From NCBI GenBank assembly GCA_963790875.1, contig CAWBQT010000016.1:372001-436000 (forward strand): DNA of 64,000 nucleotides, written 5' to 3'. The first letter of the stretch is position 1. Every line of letters starts with the position of its first letter. Under the pieces are notes generated by a model. It did not search any database, was not told where the DNA came from, and was given only the letters and a program-made list of their open reading frames with translations. Position numbers and translations under genes: made by a program. Origin of the DNA: AP-15 sp963790875 (GTDB taxonomy: Bacteria; Pseudomonadota; Alphaproteobacteria; ATCC43930; CGMCC-115725). Positions 24,961-33,773 of this stretch are shown piece by piece.

Positions 24961-27900
24961 TGGGGAATCTCCTCGAACACGCCGTGCGCCGCCTTGCCGT
25001 CATTTCCGCGGCGCAGCAGCGCGAAAAGATAGGGCACGACCAGCAGGGTCGTCGGCGTCGCGAAGAGGAGGCCGCCGATGACGGCGCGCGCCAGCGCCGC
25101 ATTCTGTTCTTCGCCCGGGCCGCCGATCGCCATCGGGATCATGCCGACGATCATCGCCGTTGCGGTCATCAGCACGGGCCGAATACGGGTGTGCCCGGCC
25201 GAGATCGCGGCGTCGAACGCGCTCATTCCGGCGCGTTGCTGCTCGCCGGCAAAGGTGACGAGCAGGATCGAATTTGCCGAGGCGACGCCGACCGCCATGA
25301 TCGCACCCATCAGCGACGGGACGCTCAGGGTGGTGTCGGTGATGTAAAGCATCGTCACGATGCCGCAAAATGTCGCCGGCAAGGCCAGGATCACGACAAA
25401 CGGGTCGCCGAAATTCTGGTAGTTGACGACCATCAGCAGGTAGACAAAGACGGCCGCGAACAAGAGACCGACGCCCATGTCGCGAAAGGCTGTGTTCATG
25501 CTCTGGATCTGGCCGGTCACCTGGATCGTATTGCCCGGCGCCAGCTGTTTTTTGAATTGCGAAACGATCTTGTCGATGCCGGTGGCGATGCTGCCGAGAT
25601 CGCGCCCTTGGGTGCTGGCATAGACTTCGTAGACCGGCTGGATGTTGGCTTCGTTGGCGCTTCCCGGCACCGAATTGCGGGTGAAGGTCGCGACATTTTG
25701 CAGTTCGCCGGGGACCGGTTGCGTGCTCGGCGGCGCGGTCCCCGTGCTGACCGGCGCCGAGCCGGCCATCACGGGCACCACATTGCTGAGCTCTCCGGGC
25801 ACCGGTTGCGTTGCCGGCGGAGCGATCCCCGTGCTGACCGGCGTATTGCCGAGGTCGCCCAGCGAGTGCAATTGGTATTGCGGCGTCTGCACCGCGATGT
25901 AGTAGGGGATGCCGTTTGTCGGGTCGGTCCAGAAATTGGGCGATACCTGTTCCGACGAGCTCAGGCTCGTGCCGATGTTGTTGCCGATGGTGCTCGCGGT
26001 GATGCCGAACTGCAAGGCCCGCGCGCGGTCGACCTGGACGTAGAAATCGGGTGCGTACACCTCTTGCTGCAAATGGGCGTCGACGACCCCGGGGACCTTG
26101 GCGATGCGGCGACATAGATCCTTGGCAATTCGCAGATTCCTGACGCGATCGTAACCGACGGTGCGCACGTCGATCGGCGCGGTGAGGCCGAAATTGAGGA
26201 TCTGGGTGGCCATGTCGGCCGGCTGAAAATAGAATAAATCCGCCGGGAAGGCTTCCGGCAGCGCCTGCCGCAGCTGGCGGACATAGCCGGCGGTCGGTGC
26301 ATGGCCGTCCTTCAGCGCGACCATGATCACGCCGTCATTGACGGCAATCGTGGTACCGTCGACAAAGGCCCAGTTATAGGAACGAGCCGGCACGCCGATA
26401 TTGTCGACGATCAGGTCGAGATCCCTCTCGGGGATGATCTGGCGGATCTTGTCTTCGATCGCCTGAAAGATCTGGTCGGTCACCTCGATGCGGGTGCCCG
26501 GCGGCGCGCGGACATGCAGCTGGATCATGCCGCCATCGATCGCGGGGTAGAAATCGCGGCCGACGAAGACGAACATCGTGGCGCCGAGGGCCAACACCAG
26601 AATGGCGAGGATCGGAATGATGATCCGCCGCGTCAGCAGCATCCTCAGCAGGCCGACATAGCCGTCGCGCAACTGCTCGAAGCGGCGTTCGAACCCGGCA
26701 TGAAAGCGGGCAAAAAAACCGTTGCCGGTGCCGAGCGCCGCTCCGCTCGACTGCTGCCCCTTCAGCAGCTGGCCGATCGTGATCGGCGTCAACGTCCGTG
26801 AAAGCCCGTATGACGCCAGCATCGCGAAGACGACGGCCATCCCGAGCGGCGTGAACAGGTATTTCGCCGGGCCTTCGAGGAACATCACCGAGGTGAAGAC
26901 GCAGCTGATCGCCAATGTCGATACCAAGGTCGGCATGGCGATTTCGGCAGCGCCGCGGAGCGTCGCCTTGGGCAGCGGCATCTTCTCCTCGTCGAGAAGG
27001 CGATAGGTGTTCTCGATGGTCACGGTCGAGTCGTCGACAAGGATGCCGACGGCGAGCGCCAGCCCCCCCAAGGTCATCGTATTGATCGTCTCGCCGAGGA
27101 AATAGAGTACGACGAGCGAGGTCAGCATCGCCAGCGGGATCGAGATCATGACGACGATCGTCGGCCGCCACGAACCGAGGAATAAGAGGATCATCAACGC
27201 CGTAAGCCCGGCCGCGATCGCTCCCTCGCGCAATACCGCGACCACCGAGGAGACGACGAAGACCGACTGGTCGAACAGCGATTTGATCACCATGCCGGGC
27301 GGTGCAGCCGCCCGCGCGACATTCAGCATGTGCTTGACTGCCTTGACCACGGTCAACGTCGAGGCGTCGCCGTTCTTGATGATGCTGAGCAATACCGAGG
27401 GTTTGCCATCGGCGTTGACGATGTTCTGCTGCACCAGATTGCCGTCGCGGACGTGGCCGATGTCTCTCAGAAACACGGTGGCGCCGTTCGAATATCCGAC
27501 CGGAATATCGTTGAGCGCCGCAATCGTCGGCGGCATCGAATTGGTGCGCACGGTGTAATCGGTCGTGCCGATCTTCGCATCACCGCCAGGCAAAGTCAGG
27601 TTCTGTGCGTTGACCGCGTTCACCACGTCGAGCGGCGTCAGTCCCTCGGCGAGCAGCTTCGTCTGGTCGATATCGACCATGATCTGCCGGTACTTGCCGC
27701 CGGCTGGGGTCGGCAATGTGATGCCGTGGATCGGCGCGATCATCTGGCGCAGCCGGTAGATGCCGTAATCGTACAGCTGGGTTTGGCTGAGATTGTCGGA
27801 GCTGAGGCTAACCTGCATGACCGGCACGGCCGAGGCGCTGTATTGCACGACGACCGGCGGCTCGATGCCGGTCGGCATCAGGGCGCGGATCGAGTTCGTC

Positions 27901-28235
27901 GCGGCGACGATTTGCGAGATCGCGAGGTCGAGATTGACGTCGGGCTGGAAATAGATCTTCTGCACCGAGATGCCGTTGACGGTCTCGGCTTCGATATCCT
28001 TGATGCCGCTGACGTTGGAGCTGATCGCGTACTGGCTGTAGGTGGTGACGCGCTGCTCCATCTCGGTGGTGTCGAGACCGGTGTACTGCCAGATCACCGA
28101 GACGACCGGGATGTCGATTTCCGGAAAAATATCGGTCGGCATTGCGACGATCGCCGTGACCCCGAGAAACAGGATCAGCGCCGCCACCACATAGAAGGTA
28201 TGCGGATATTTGAGAGCAAATCGCACCAAGCCCAC
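24957..28235 (-). CDS. RND-family multidrug efflux permease (HAE1 type)
   Basis: 1092 residues from a GTG at 28235 with AGGGGA upstream; this start gives the usual N-terminus GLVRFALKYPHTFYVVAALI. Twelve membrane helices and two periplasmic loops are apparent. The helix-4 proton-relay segment is GLALAVGILVDDSTVTIENT (two Asp). Porter motifs include PEIDIPVVSVIWQYTGLDT. The subgroup resembles CzcA/AcrB-like pumps of unknown substrate. Residues ~795-845 contain an unusual tandem duplication of a Pro/Thr-rich 18-residue unit (PVSTGIAPPATQPVPGEL and PVSTGTAPPSTQPVPGEL). First gene of a two-gene operon with the adaptor. Confidence 0.93.
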   Translation of the reverse strand: MGLVRFALKYPHTFYVVAALILFLGVTAIVAMPTDIFPEIDIPVVSVIWQYTGLDTTEMEQRVTTYSQYAISSNVSGIKDIEAETVNGISVQKIYFQPDVNLDLAISQIVAATNSIRALMPTGIEPPVVVQYSASAVPVMQVSLSSDNLSQTQLYDYGIYRLRQMIAPIHGITLPTPAGGKYRQIMVDIDQTKLLAEGLTPLDVVNAVNAQNLTLPGGDAKIGTTDYTVRTNSMPPTIAALNDIPVGYSNGATVFLRDIGHVRDGNLVQQNIVNADGKPSVLLSIIKNGDASTLTVVKAVKHMLNVARAAAPPGMVIKSLFDQSVFVVSSVVAVLREGAIAAGLTALMILLFLGSWRPTIVVMISIPLAMLTSLVVLYFLGETINTMTLGGLALAVGILVDDSTVTIENTYRLLDEEKMPLPKATLRGAAEIAMPTLVSTLAISCVFTSVMFLEGPAKYLFTPLGMAVVFAMLASYGLSRTLTPITIGQLLKGQQSSGAALGTGNGFFARFHAGFERRFEQLRDGYVGLLRMLLTRRIIIPILAILVLALGATMFVFVGRDFYPAIDGGMIQLHVRAPPGTRIEVTDQIFQAIEDKIRQIIPERDLDLIVDNIGVPARSYNWAFVDGTTIAVNDGVIMVALKDGHAPTAGYVRQLRQALPEAFPADLFYFQPADMATQILNFGLTAPIDVRTVGYDRVRNLRIAKDLCRRIAKVPGVVDAHLQQEVYAPDFYVQVDRARALQFGITASTIGNNIGTSLSSSEQVSPNFWTDPTNGIPYYIAVQTPQYQLHSLGDLGNTPVSTGIAPPATQPVPGELSNVVPVMAGSAPVSTGTAPPSTQPVPGELQNVATFTRNSVPGSANEANIQPVYEVYASTQGRDLGSIATGIDKIVSQFKKQLAPGNTIQVTGQIQSMNTAFRDMGVGLLFAAVFVYLLMVVNYQNFGDPFVVILALPATFCGIVTMLYITDTTLSVPSLMGAIMAVGVASANSILLVTFAGEQQRAGMSAFDAAISAGHTRIRPVLMTATAMIVGMIPMAIGGPGEEQNAALARAVIGGLLFATPTTLLVVPYLFALLRRGNDGKAAHGVFEEIPQ

Positions 28236-28886
28236 TGGTTTTTTCCCCTGGTCGCACACCGAATTCGGCTGCCCCACAAGGAAGGCTGCCAGCTGGCTGA
28301 AAAAGTTGCCGGGTCCGCGTACGCGGGCCGCGGCACAGGGAGATGGGCAACCGGCCCGGTGGCGGAAGCGGCATGCGGCGCTCGGCCGCAGCCCGCGAGG
28401 GAGCGCCGACCACCGCGGAATGCGGCCCGGCCGCACCTCCGAGAACCCATCTAGGCGCGATGCCGACCCGACCCCAGTGAAGCAGCGTAAAGATCGGTAA
28501 AGCGCGTTAAACAGACGCCGGCTTTACGCCGAGAAGGCGACCGACGAGCACGGGTGTCTGATGCAATGCAGGATCGGTTGACGGAACCTCCGGTACTTTA
28601 GCACCCTTGCCCGGCGACGTGCCGGACAGCCACTTCATAGGAGCTGCGGCGGCGAAAAGTCGCTGATGGCCGAGACAAGCCCGGCCACCGGGACTGCCTC
28701 TGACACGACTTGCGCATTCTCTATTGCGGGCAGCGCCAGTCCACTTTCGGCTTTACCAGAGTTTACGCGAAATCTTTGCAAGGGACCCAGCGCGACCACC
28801 ACTTAAGGAGCATCGCACGGCGGCGGACCGGTCGGCCCTCGCAAATGGACCGCGGCCCGATATGAAGCCGGCGAAAGGAGTTGTCG
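28236..28886. other. Divergent intergenic region between the RND operon and the Gly-rich gene
   Basis: About 650 bases that must hold the RND promoter (minus strand) and the promoter of the Gly-rich secreted protein (plus strand). It contains one copy of a ~60-base repeat (28346-28404) whose inverted partner is at 30021-30081. No additional gene is supported, and no clear operator was seen. Confidence 0.5.
28346..28404 (+). repeat. ~60-bp interspersed repeat, copy 1
   Basis: The segment beginning CAACCGGCCCGGTGGCGGAA and ending CGAGGGAGCG matches the reverse complement of 30021-30081 with about three mismatches and one gap. Too long and too exact for chance at this GC content; it probably belongs to a dispersed repeat family. 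Confidence 0.75.
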
Positions 28887-29399
28887 ATGCAAAGGTTTGC
28901 GGAAAAACGAGCCCGGCGCCGGGTGGCGCGGGCTCTCGGATTTGTCGCCGGTGCCCTGCTGTTCGGTAGCGTCGTCGCGCTCGCGGTTCCGGCCGCGGCG
29001 GCGCCAGGAGGCGGGCATGGCGGCTTTGGCGGAGGCGGCTTTCACGGCGGATTTGCCGGCGGCATGCATGGCGGATTTGCGGGTGGCGGCGGCTTTCATG
29101 GCGGATTTGCGGGCCATGGCGGGTTTGGCGGCGGCGGCCTGCCGGAGGCAGGAATCCACAGCGGCTTCGGCGCTCCGCACAATGATGTCGGCGTCGCCGG
29201 CGGCGGTCACTGGTTCCATGGCTGGTATGGCGGCCGCTACGGCTGGTGGCGGGGCGACGGGTCAGGCTGGACCTACTACGGCGGCTACGGCTACCCGCAA
29301 CCGGTCGCGTCGCAATACTGGTATTGCGCCGACCCGCCCGGCTATTACCCGTATGTTTCGCAATGCTATGCGGGGTGGCAGACGAGCCCTGCCGATTGA
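28887..29399 (+). CDS. Secreted Gly/His-rich protein, 170 aa
   Basis: Starts at ATG 28887 (AAAGGAG upstream). Residues ~1-40 are a basic N-terminus plus hydrophobic signal peptide ending near VALAVPAAAAPG. Then comes a low-complexity region of FHGGFAGG/MHGGFAGG-type repeats, a Trp/Tyr/Gly-rich section (WFHGWYGGRYGWWRG) and a C-terminal signature QYWYCADPPGYYPYVSQCYA with two Cys. That C-terminal end recurs in many exported alphaproteobacterial proteins of unknown role. It is likely periplasmic or surface-associated. A perfect hairpin 22 bases after the stop probably ends transcription. Confidence 0.75.
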   Translation: MQRFAEKRARRRVARALGFVAGALLFGSVVALAVPAAAAPGGGHGGFGGGGFHGGFAGGMHGGFAGGGGFHGGFAGHGGFGGGGLPEAGIHSGFGAPHNDVGVAGGGHWFHGWYGGRYGWWRGDGSGWTYYGGYGYPQPVASQYWYCADPPGYYPYVSQCYAGWQTSPAD

Positions 29400-29420
29400 G
29401 CAGCCGAGACCAATCCTTCA

Positions 29421-29446
29421 CCCGGCGGCCGTTCGCGGCCGCCGGG
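29421..29446 (+). terminator. Perfect hairpin after the Gly-rich gene
   Basis: An 11-base perfect stem (CCCGGCGGCCG / CGGCCGCCGGG) closed by a TTCG tetraloop, 22 bases after the stop. No T-run follows, but strength and position support termination. Confidence 0.75.
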
Positions 29447-29774
29447 CGGGATTCTGGGATCAGCCTCGACGAGCCCGAGGGCTAACGTAATTTCGACGCG
29501 GGTATGGCAAACAAATTCGTGATCGGCCCGCATGGGCTGGCGCCCAAAGCAGTCTGAAGGCAAAAAAAGTCGAGGCTAAAAGCCCTCATTGGCTCGTCTA
29601 TCGGGCGAGACGTGCTTCCTGGCGACGGTTGCAGTCCCGGCCGCGTCGCGGATCGGCGCATCGCGACGACCCCGGCACCCTTCGCGCCGGGGTTGGCAAG
29701 CTGCACGGAAGAACACCGTTGAGGTTTCGGTCCGCTGCTGGCCGCAACTCGGCCGCGGCGTCCTCGCGATCGGC
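29447..29774. other. Intergenic region, nothing recognised
   Basis: About 330 bases between the hairpin after the Gly-rich gene and the Flp pilin stop. No supported gene or RNA. Confidence 0.35.
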
Positions 29775-29936
29775 TTAGAGGCTCGTGGCGATTGTCGTGA
29801 AGAGAGTGCTCAGCTTGGTGCCGAGCGTCGTCACCGCACCGATAATGACGACCGCGATCAAGGCGGCGATCAACCCATATTCGATTGCCGTAACTCCGGC
29901 CTCGTCCTTGATAAGCCTGGCAAACAATGAACGCAT
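29775..29936 (-). CDS. flp: Flp/Fap-type pilin
   Basis: 53 residues with its own ribosome site (GGGAGA 8 bases before ATG 29936): MRSLFARLIKDEAGVTAIEY then a hydrophobic helix GLIAALIAVVIIGAVTTLGT. The GVTAIEYGLIAA block is the type IVb pilin prepilin-peptidase site region; processing would occur before the TAIEYG-type segment. Flp pilins build Tad pili for surface attachment, but no tad/cpa assembly genes are in this window. The frame is also open upstream into a winged-helix regulator, without a stop between them. Confidence 0.9.
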   Translation of the reverse strand: MRSLFARLIKDEAGVTAIEYGLIAALIAVVIIGAVTTLGTKLSTLFTTIATSL

Positions 29937-30683
29937 GTGGTGGTTCTCCCGGGAGATTGCGGCATGCAGTCTCCGCGCAAATGGTTGCGAAACGGTTAAA
30001 CTCGCGAGACGGTTAAACTCGCGCTCCCTCGTGGGCTGCGGGTCGAGCGCCACATGCCGCTTCCGCCACCGGGCCGGTTGGCGCAGGATCTGCGGCGGCG
30101 GAATCTTATGGTTGGGCGCCCGGGCGGGGTCTCCCGGATGGCGAGCGCCGCTGCCAATTTCGCTTCGATCGCCGCCAATCTTGCGGCGATCGCGGCGAGG
30201 TCCGCCGAATTCGACGGGTTTCCCGCCGGCCGAGGTGACTGTCGCGGCGAGCGCCGGTAACGCCTCGGGCAGTTCGGGGCCGGTCCGCCGGACCGCGGCC
30301 GTCAACCGGTAGCCGCGGCCGAACTCGGTCAGGATAAGATCGTGATCATCGCCAAGCGCTCGGCGCAGCTCCGAGATCTGCACCTTCAGGTTGTCTTCCG
30401 AGACGACGATGCCCGGCCACGCGCGTCTCAGCAACTCGCCTTTCACGACAAGCGATCCGTTGGCTTCAGCCAAAACCAAGAGCACATCGAAAGCCCGGGT
30501 CCCCAGCTTGACCGGCACGCCATCGGCAACCAACTCGCGTTTCCGCAACGATACGGAGAAACGGCCGAATTCCAGCCTTGCTTCGGTTGCGGCTGGCGTC
30601 GGCCGGCCTTCGCCCCAGGACGGTTCTTGCCGGCGGATCTCTCCGGGATCTTCGTGCCGCTCGGCGAATGGTAACTGCAGCAT
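29937..30683 (-). CDS. Winged-helix (OmpR/CadC-type) regulator remnant, reading in frame into Flp
   Basis: Starts at 30683 with a strong ribosome site (AGGAGG). Residues ~35-130 are a DNA-binding winged helix: ELVADGVPVKLGTRAFDVLL, VLAEANGSLVVKGELLRRAW, PGIVVSEDNLKVQISELRRA and DLILTEFGRGYRLTAAVRR. In relatives this domain is followed by a large ATPase or cyclase part. Here it is followed by ~115 residues of Arg/Pro-rich non-domain sequence that includes the ~60-base dispersed repeat, and no stop appears until the end of flp (29775). The 302-residue fusion is probably an accident of decay: regulator 3' part lost, repeat inserted, frame left open. The DNA-binding half could still be made. Confidence 0.6.
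30021..30081 (-). repeat. ~60-bp interspersed repeat, copy 2 (inverted)
   Basis: Reverse-complement match to 28346-28404, sharing CAACCGGCCCGGTGGCGGAA and CGAGGGAGCGC. It lies inside the reading frame between the winged-helix domain and flp, ~85 bases upstream of the flp ATG. Confidence 0.75.
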
Positions 30684-30887
30684 CAGCTCGCCTCCTTTTC
30701 TGACGCGATCGATTTAGGCGAGATCCTGGAAGCGCTCTTGAACGGACTTGCTCGAGCTGGAACGGTCTTGCGCCATTTCGCCGGCTGCTCGCGCCGGCCC
30801 TTCGCCCCCATGGCCTCGCGGCTTGGCCGGACAAAAGCATTGGTCCCCGGCGATCGTCGTAATAGCTTGCCCCTTCCGGGGAGGAGG

Positions 30888-33614
30888 ATGATGGCGGCGT
30901 CGGCACCGGTGGGATTTGGCGGGCCCGCGGCCGGTACGGCTGAAGGCCTGCGGCTCGCGGAAATCGGCAGGGGCGTCAGGTGGCGCCGCTGGGGCACCTA
31001 TCTCAGCGAGCGCCAGTGGGGCACCGTCCGCGAGGACTACAGCGCCAACGGCGATGCGTGGAATTATTTCCCGCATGACCACGCGCGCAGCCGCGCCTAT
31101 CGCTGGGGCGAGGACGGCATCGCCGGCTGGGGCGACGATCAGCTGTTGCTGTGTCTCGCCCTTGCCTTGTGGAACGGCCGCGATCCGATCCTCAAGGAGC
31201 GGTTCTTCGGGTTGAGCAACCCCGAAGGCAACCACGGCGAGGACGTCAAGGAACAGTACTACTACCTCGACGGCACGCCGACGCATTCCTACATGCGCAT
31301 GCTCTACAAATATCCGCAGGCGGCGTTTCCTTACGATTTCCTGGTCGCGGAAAACCGTCGGCGCAGCCGCGACGCGCCGGAATTCGAGCTGCTCGATACC
31401 GGCGTCTTCGCCGACGACCGCTATTTCGATATCGAGGTCGAATACGGCAAGGCCGCGGTCGACGATATCCTGATGCGGATCACGGTCCACAATTGCGCCG
31501 CCGAGCCGGCCGTTCTGCACGTCTTGCCGCAACTCTGGGCGCGCAACATCTGGTCGTGGAGAGAGGCGTCGATGAAGCCGCGGCTCGTCGCTCGCGACGA
31601 TCATTCGGTTTCGATCGATCATCCGCTGTTGCCGCCGATGCGGCTTGCCTGCGGCGGGCATCCGGAAATTCTCTTTTGCGACAACGAGACGAATGTGCGG
31701 CGGCTGGAGGGAACCGCGGCGCCCGGTGCCTATTTCAAGGACGGGATCAACGATTACCTCGTTCGCGGCGACCACGCCGCGGTCAACCCGGCACGCCTCG
31801 GCACCAAGGCCGCGGCGCATTACCTCTTGCGCCTGGCAGGCGGCGGGGAACAGCAGCTGCGGCTGCGGCTGACGCATGACGAAGGGGTGATCGGGCTCGA
31901 CACTTTCGACGATTTAATGGACCGGCGCCGCGCCGAGGCCGACGAATTCTACGCGGCGCTGCAGCACGATATTGCCGATCCGGATGGGCGGCGGGTGCAG
32001 CGCCAGGCCTTTGCCGGGATGCTGTGGAACAAGCAATTCTATTATTTCGATGTTCCGGAATGGCTGGCGGGCGACCCGTTGCGCCCGCCGCCACCCGAAC
32101 CACGCAAACACGGGCGCGATGCCGATTGGCCCCACCTCAACAATTGCGACATCATCGCGATGCCGGACAAATGGGAATATCCGTGGTATGCGTCCTGGGA
32201 CCTCGCCTTTCACAGCCTGATCCTGGCCCAGATCGACCCGGGTTATGCCAAGAGCCAGCTCTTGCTGCTGACGCGCGACTGGTACATGCACCCGAACGGG
32301 CAGCTGCCGGCTTATGAATGGGCGTTCGGCGACGTCAATCCACCGGTGCACGCCTGGGCGGCCTGGCGGGTCTATGAAATCGACCGCGAGCAGCGCGGCG
32401 GGCAAGGCGACCGGGCGTTTCTCGAACGCCTCTTCCACAAGCTGATGCTCAATTTCACCTGGTGGGTCAACCGCAAGGATGTCGATGGCCACAACATTTT
32501 CCAAGGCGGGTTTCTCGGTCTCGACAATGTCGGCATTTTCGACCGCAGCGCGCCATTGCCGACCGGCGGCACGATCAATCAATCCGACGGCACCGCCTGG
32601 ATGGCGATGTACACGTTGAACCTGATGCGTATCGCGCTCGAACTGGCGCTCGACGACCACGTTTACGAGGACATTGCCTCCAAATTCTTCGAACATTTCC
32701 TCTATATTGCCGAGGCGATGACCAATATCGGCGGCAACGGCATCGGCCTGTGGGACGAGGCCGACGAGTTCTATTACGACGTGCTGCACCTGCCCGACGG
32801 CAAACGGATCCCGCTGAAATTGCGCTCGATGGTCGGTCTCATTCCGCTGTTCGCGGTCGAGGTGCTCGACGCCACGGTGTTCTCGCGATTGCCCGGCTTC
32901 AGTGCGCGCACCCATTGGTTTCTCGATCACCGGCCGCAGCTTGCGCGGCTCGTGTCGCGCTGGCGCGATCCGAGCGCCGGCGAGCGCCATTTGTTGTCGC
33001 TGCTGCGCGGCCACCGCATGAAGCGCCTGCTCAGCCGGATGCTCGACGAAACCGAGTTCCTGTCGGAGTACGGGGTGCGCTCGCTGTCGAAATACTACCT
33101 TGACAACCCGTATGTCTTTCAGCATGCCGGCCACGAGATCGAAGTCCATTACGTGCCGGGAGAAGCCCGGTCGGGGCTGTTCGGCGGCAACTCGAATTGG
33201 CGCGGGCCGGTCTGGTTGCCGGTCAACTCACTGATCATCGAGAGTCTGCGCCGGTTCCACAGCTACTACGGCGATGATTTCAAGGTCGAATGCCCGGCCG
33301 GATCGGGCCAGTTTCTGCATCTGGGCGAGGTCGCGGCAGAGCTGTCTCGGCGGCTCTGCCGGCTCTTCCTGCGCGACGAGAACGGCCGCCGTCCGGTGTT
33401 CGGCGATTCGCCGCTCCAGCAGCAAGATCCGCGGTTTCGTGACCATGTGCTGTTTTATGAGTATTTTGACGGCGACACCGGTCGCGGCTGCGGCGCCTCG
33501 CATCAGACAGGCTGGACCGGCATCGTGACCCTGCTGCTGGCCCACTACTCGGTTGGCGAAACCGCGCCCGCGGCGTCGGCGCGGGCAGAACTCGTCGCGG
33601 CCAATAGCGGGTAA
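30888..33614 (+). CDS. GH63-type glucosidase (large six-hairpin glycoside hydrolase)
   Basis: About 908 residues from ATG 30888 or 30891, just after GGGGAGGAGG. A non-conserved Arg/Pro-rich upstream frame is not supported. The N-terminal domain (LSERQWGTVREDYSANGDAW, WGEDGIAGWGDDQLLLCLAL) precedes the (alpha/alpha)6 barrel with YPWYASWDLAFHSLILAQID-like sequence (WDLAFHSLILAQIDPGYAKS), MHPNGQLPAYEWAFGDVNPP and GLFGGNSNWRGPVWLPVNSL near the C-terminus. These are signatures of bacterial GH63-like glucosidases, some of which act on glucosylglycerate or mannosylglycerate. The substrate here is unknown. No signal peptide, so cytoplasmic and probably used for compatible-solute or storage sugar turnover. 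Confidence 0.88.
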   Translation: MMAASAPVGFGGPAAGTAEGLRLAEIGRGVRWRRWGTYLSERQWGTVREDYSANGDAWNYFPHDHARSRAYRWGEDGIAGWGDDQLLLCLALALWNGRDPILKERFFGLSNPEGNHGEDVKEQYYYLDGTPTHSYMRMLYKYPQAAFPYDFLVAENRRRSRDAPEFELLDTGVFADDRYFDIEVEYGKAAVDDILMRITVHNCAAEPAVLHVLPQLWARNIWSWREASMKPRLVARDDHSVSIDHPLLPPMRLACGGHPEILFCDNETNVRRLEGTAAPGAYFKDGINDYLVRGDHAAVNPARLGTKAAAHYLLRLAGGGEQQLRLRLTHDEGVIGLDTFDDLMDRRRAEADEFYAALQHDIADPDGRRVQRQAFAGMLWNKQFYYFDVPEWLAGDPLRPPPPEPRKHGRDADWPHLNNCDIIAMPDKWEYPWYASWDLAFHSLILAQIDPGYAKSQLLLLTRDWYMHPNGQLPAYEWAFGDVNPPVHAWAAWRVYEIDREQRGGQGDRAFLERLFHKLMLNFTWWVNRKDVDGHNIFQGGFLGLDNVGIFDRSAPLPTGGTINQSDGTAWMAMYTLNLMRIALELALDDHVYEDIASKFFEHFLYIAEAMTNIGGNGIGLWDEADEFYYDVLHLPDGKRIPLKLRSMVGLIPLFAVEVLDATVFSRLPGFSARTHWFLDHRPQLARLVSRWRDPSAGERHLLSLLRGHRMKRLLSRMLDETEFLSEYGVRSLSKYYLDNPYVFQHAGHEIEVHYVPGEARSGLFGGNSNWRGPVWLPVNSLIIESLRRFHSYYGDDFKVECPAGSGQFLHLGEVAAELSRRLCRLFLRDENGRRPVFGDSPLQQQDPRFRDHVLFYEYFDGDTGRGCGASHQTGWTGIVTLLLAHYSVGETAPAASARAELVAANSG

Positions 33615-33773
33615 GAAATGAGCTAGCGCCTGTCGGACTGGATTTAACTATCGAGGGATGGAACGCGGCTTTGCATTGCGTCAACCGTCGTCGGGATGCT
33701 GACGGGTTGGAGACTTGGTCAAGGGTTCCGACGATATCTCGCTTTGGTTGAGATATACTCTTCTGATGCTCCT

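Noticed and set aside
28346..30081. CRISPR-like array
   Set aside because: Only two copies, inverted rather than direct, 1.6 kb apart; no spacers and no cas genes anywhere in the window.
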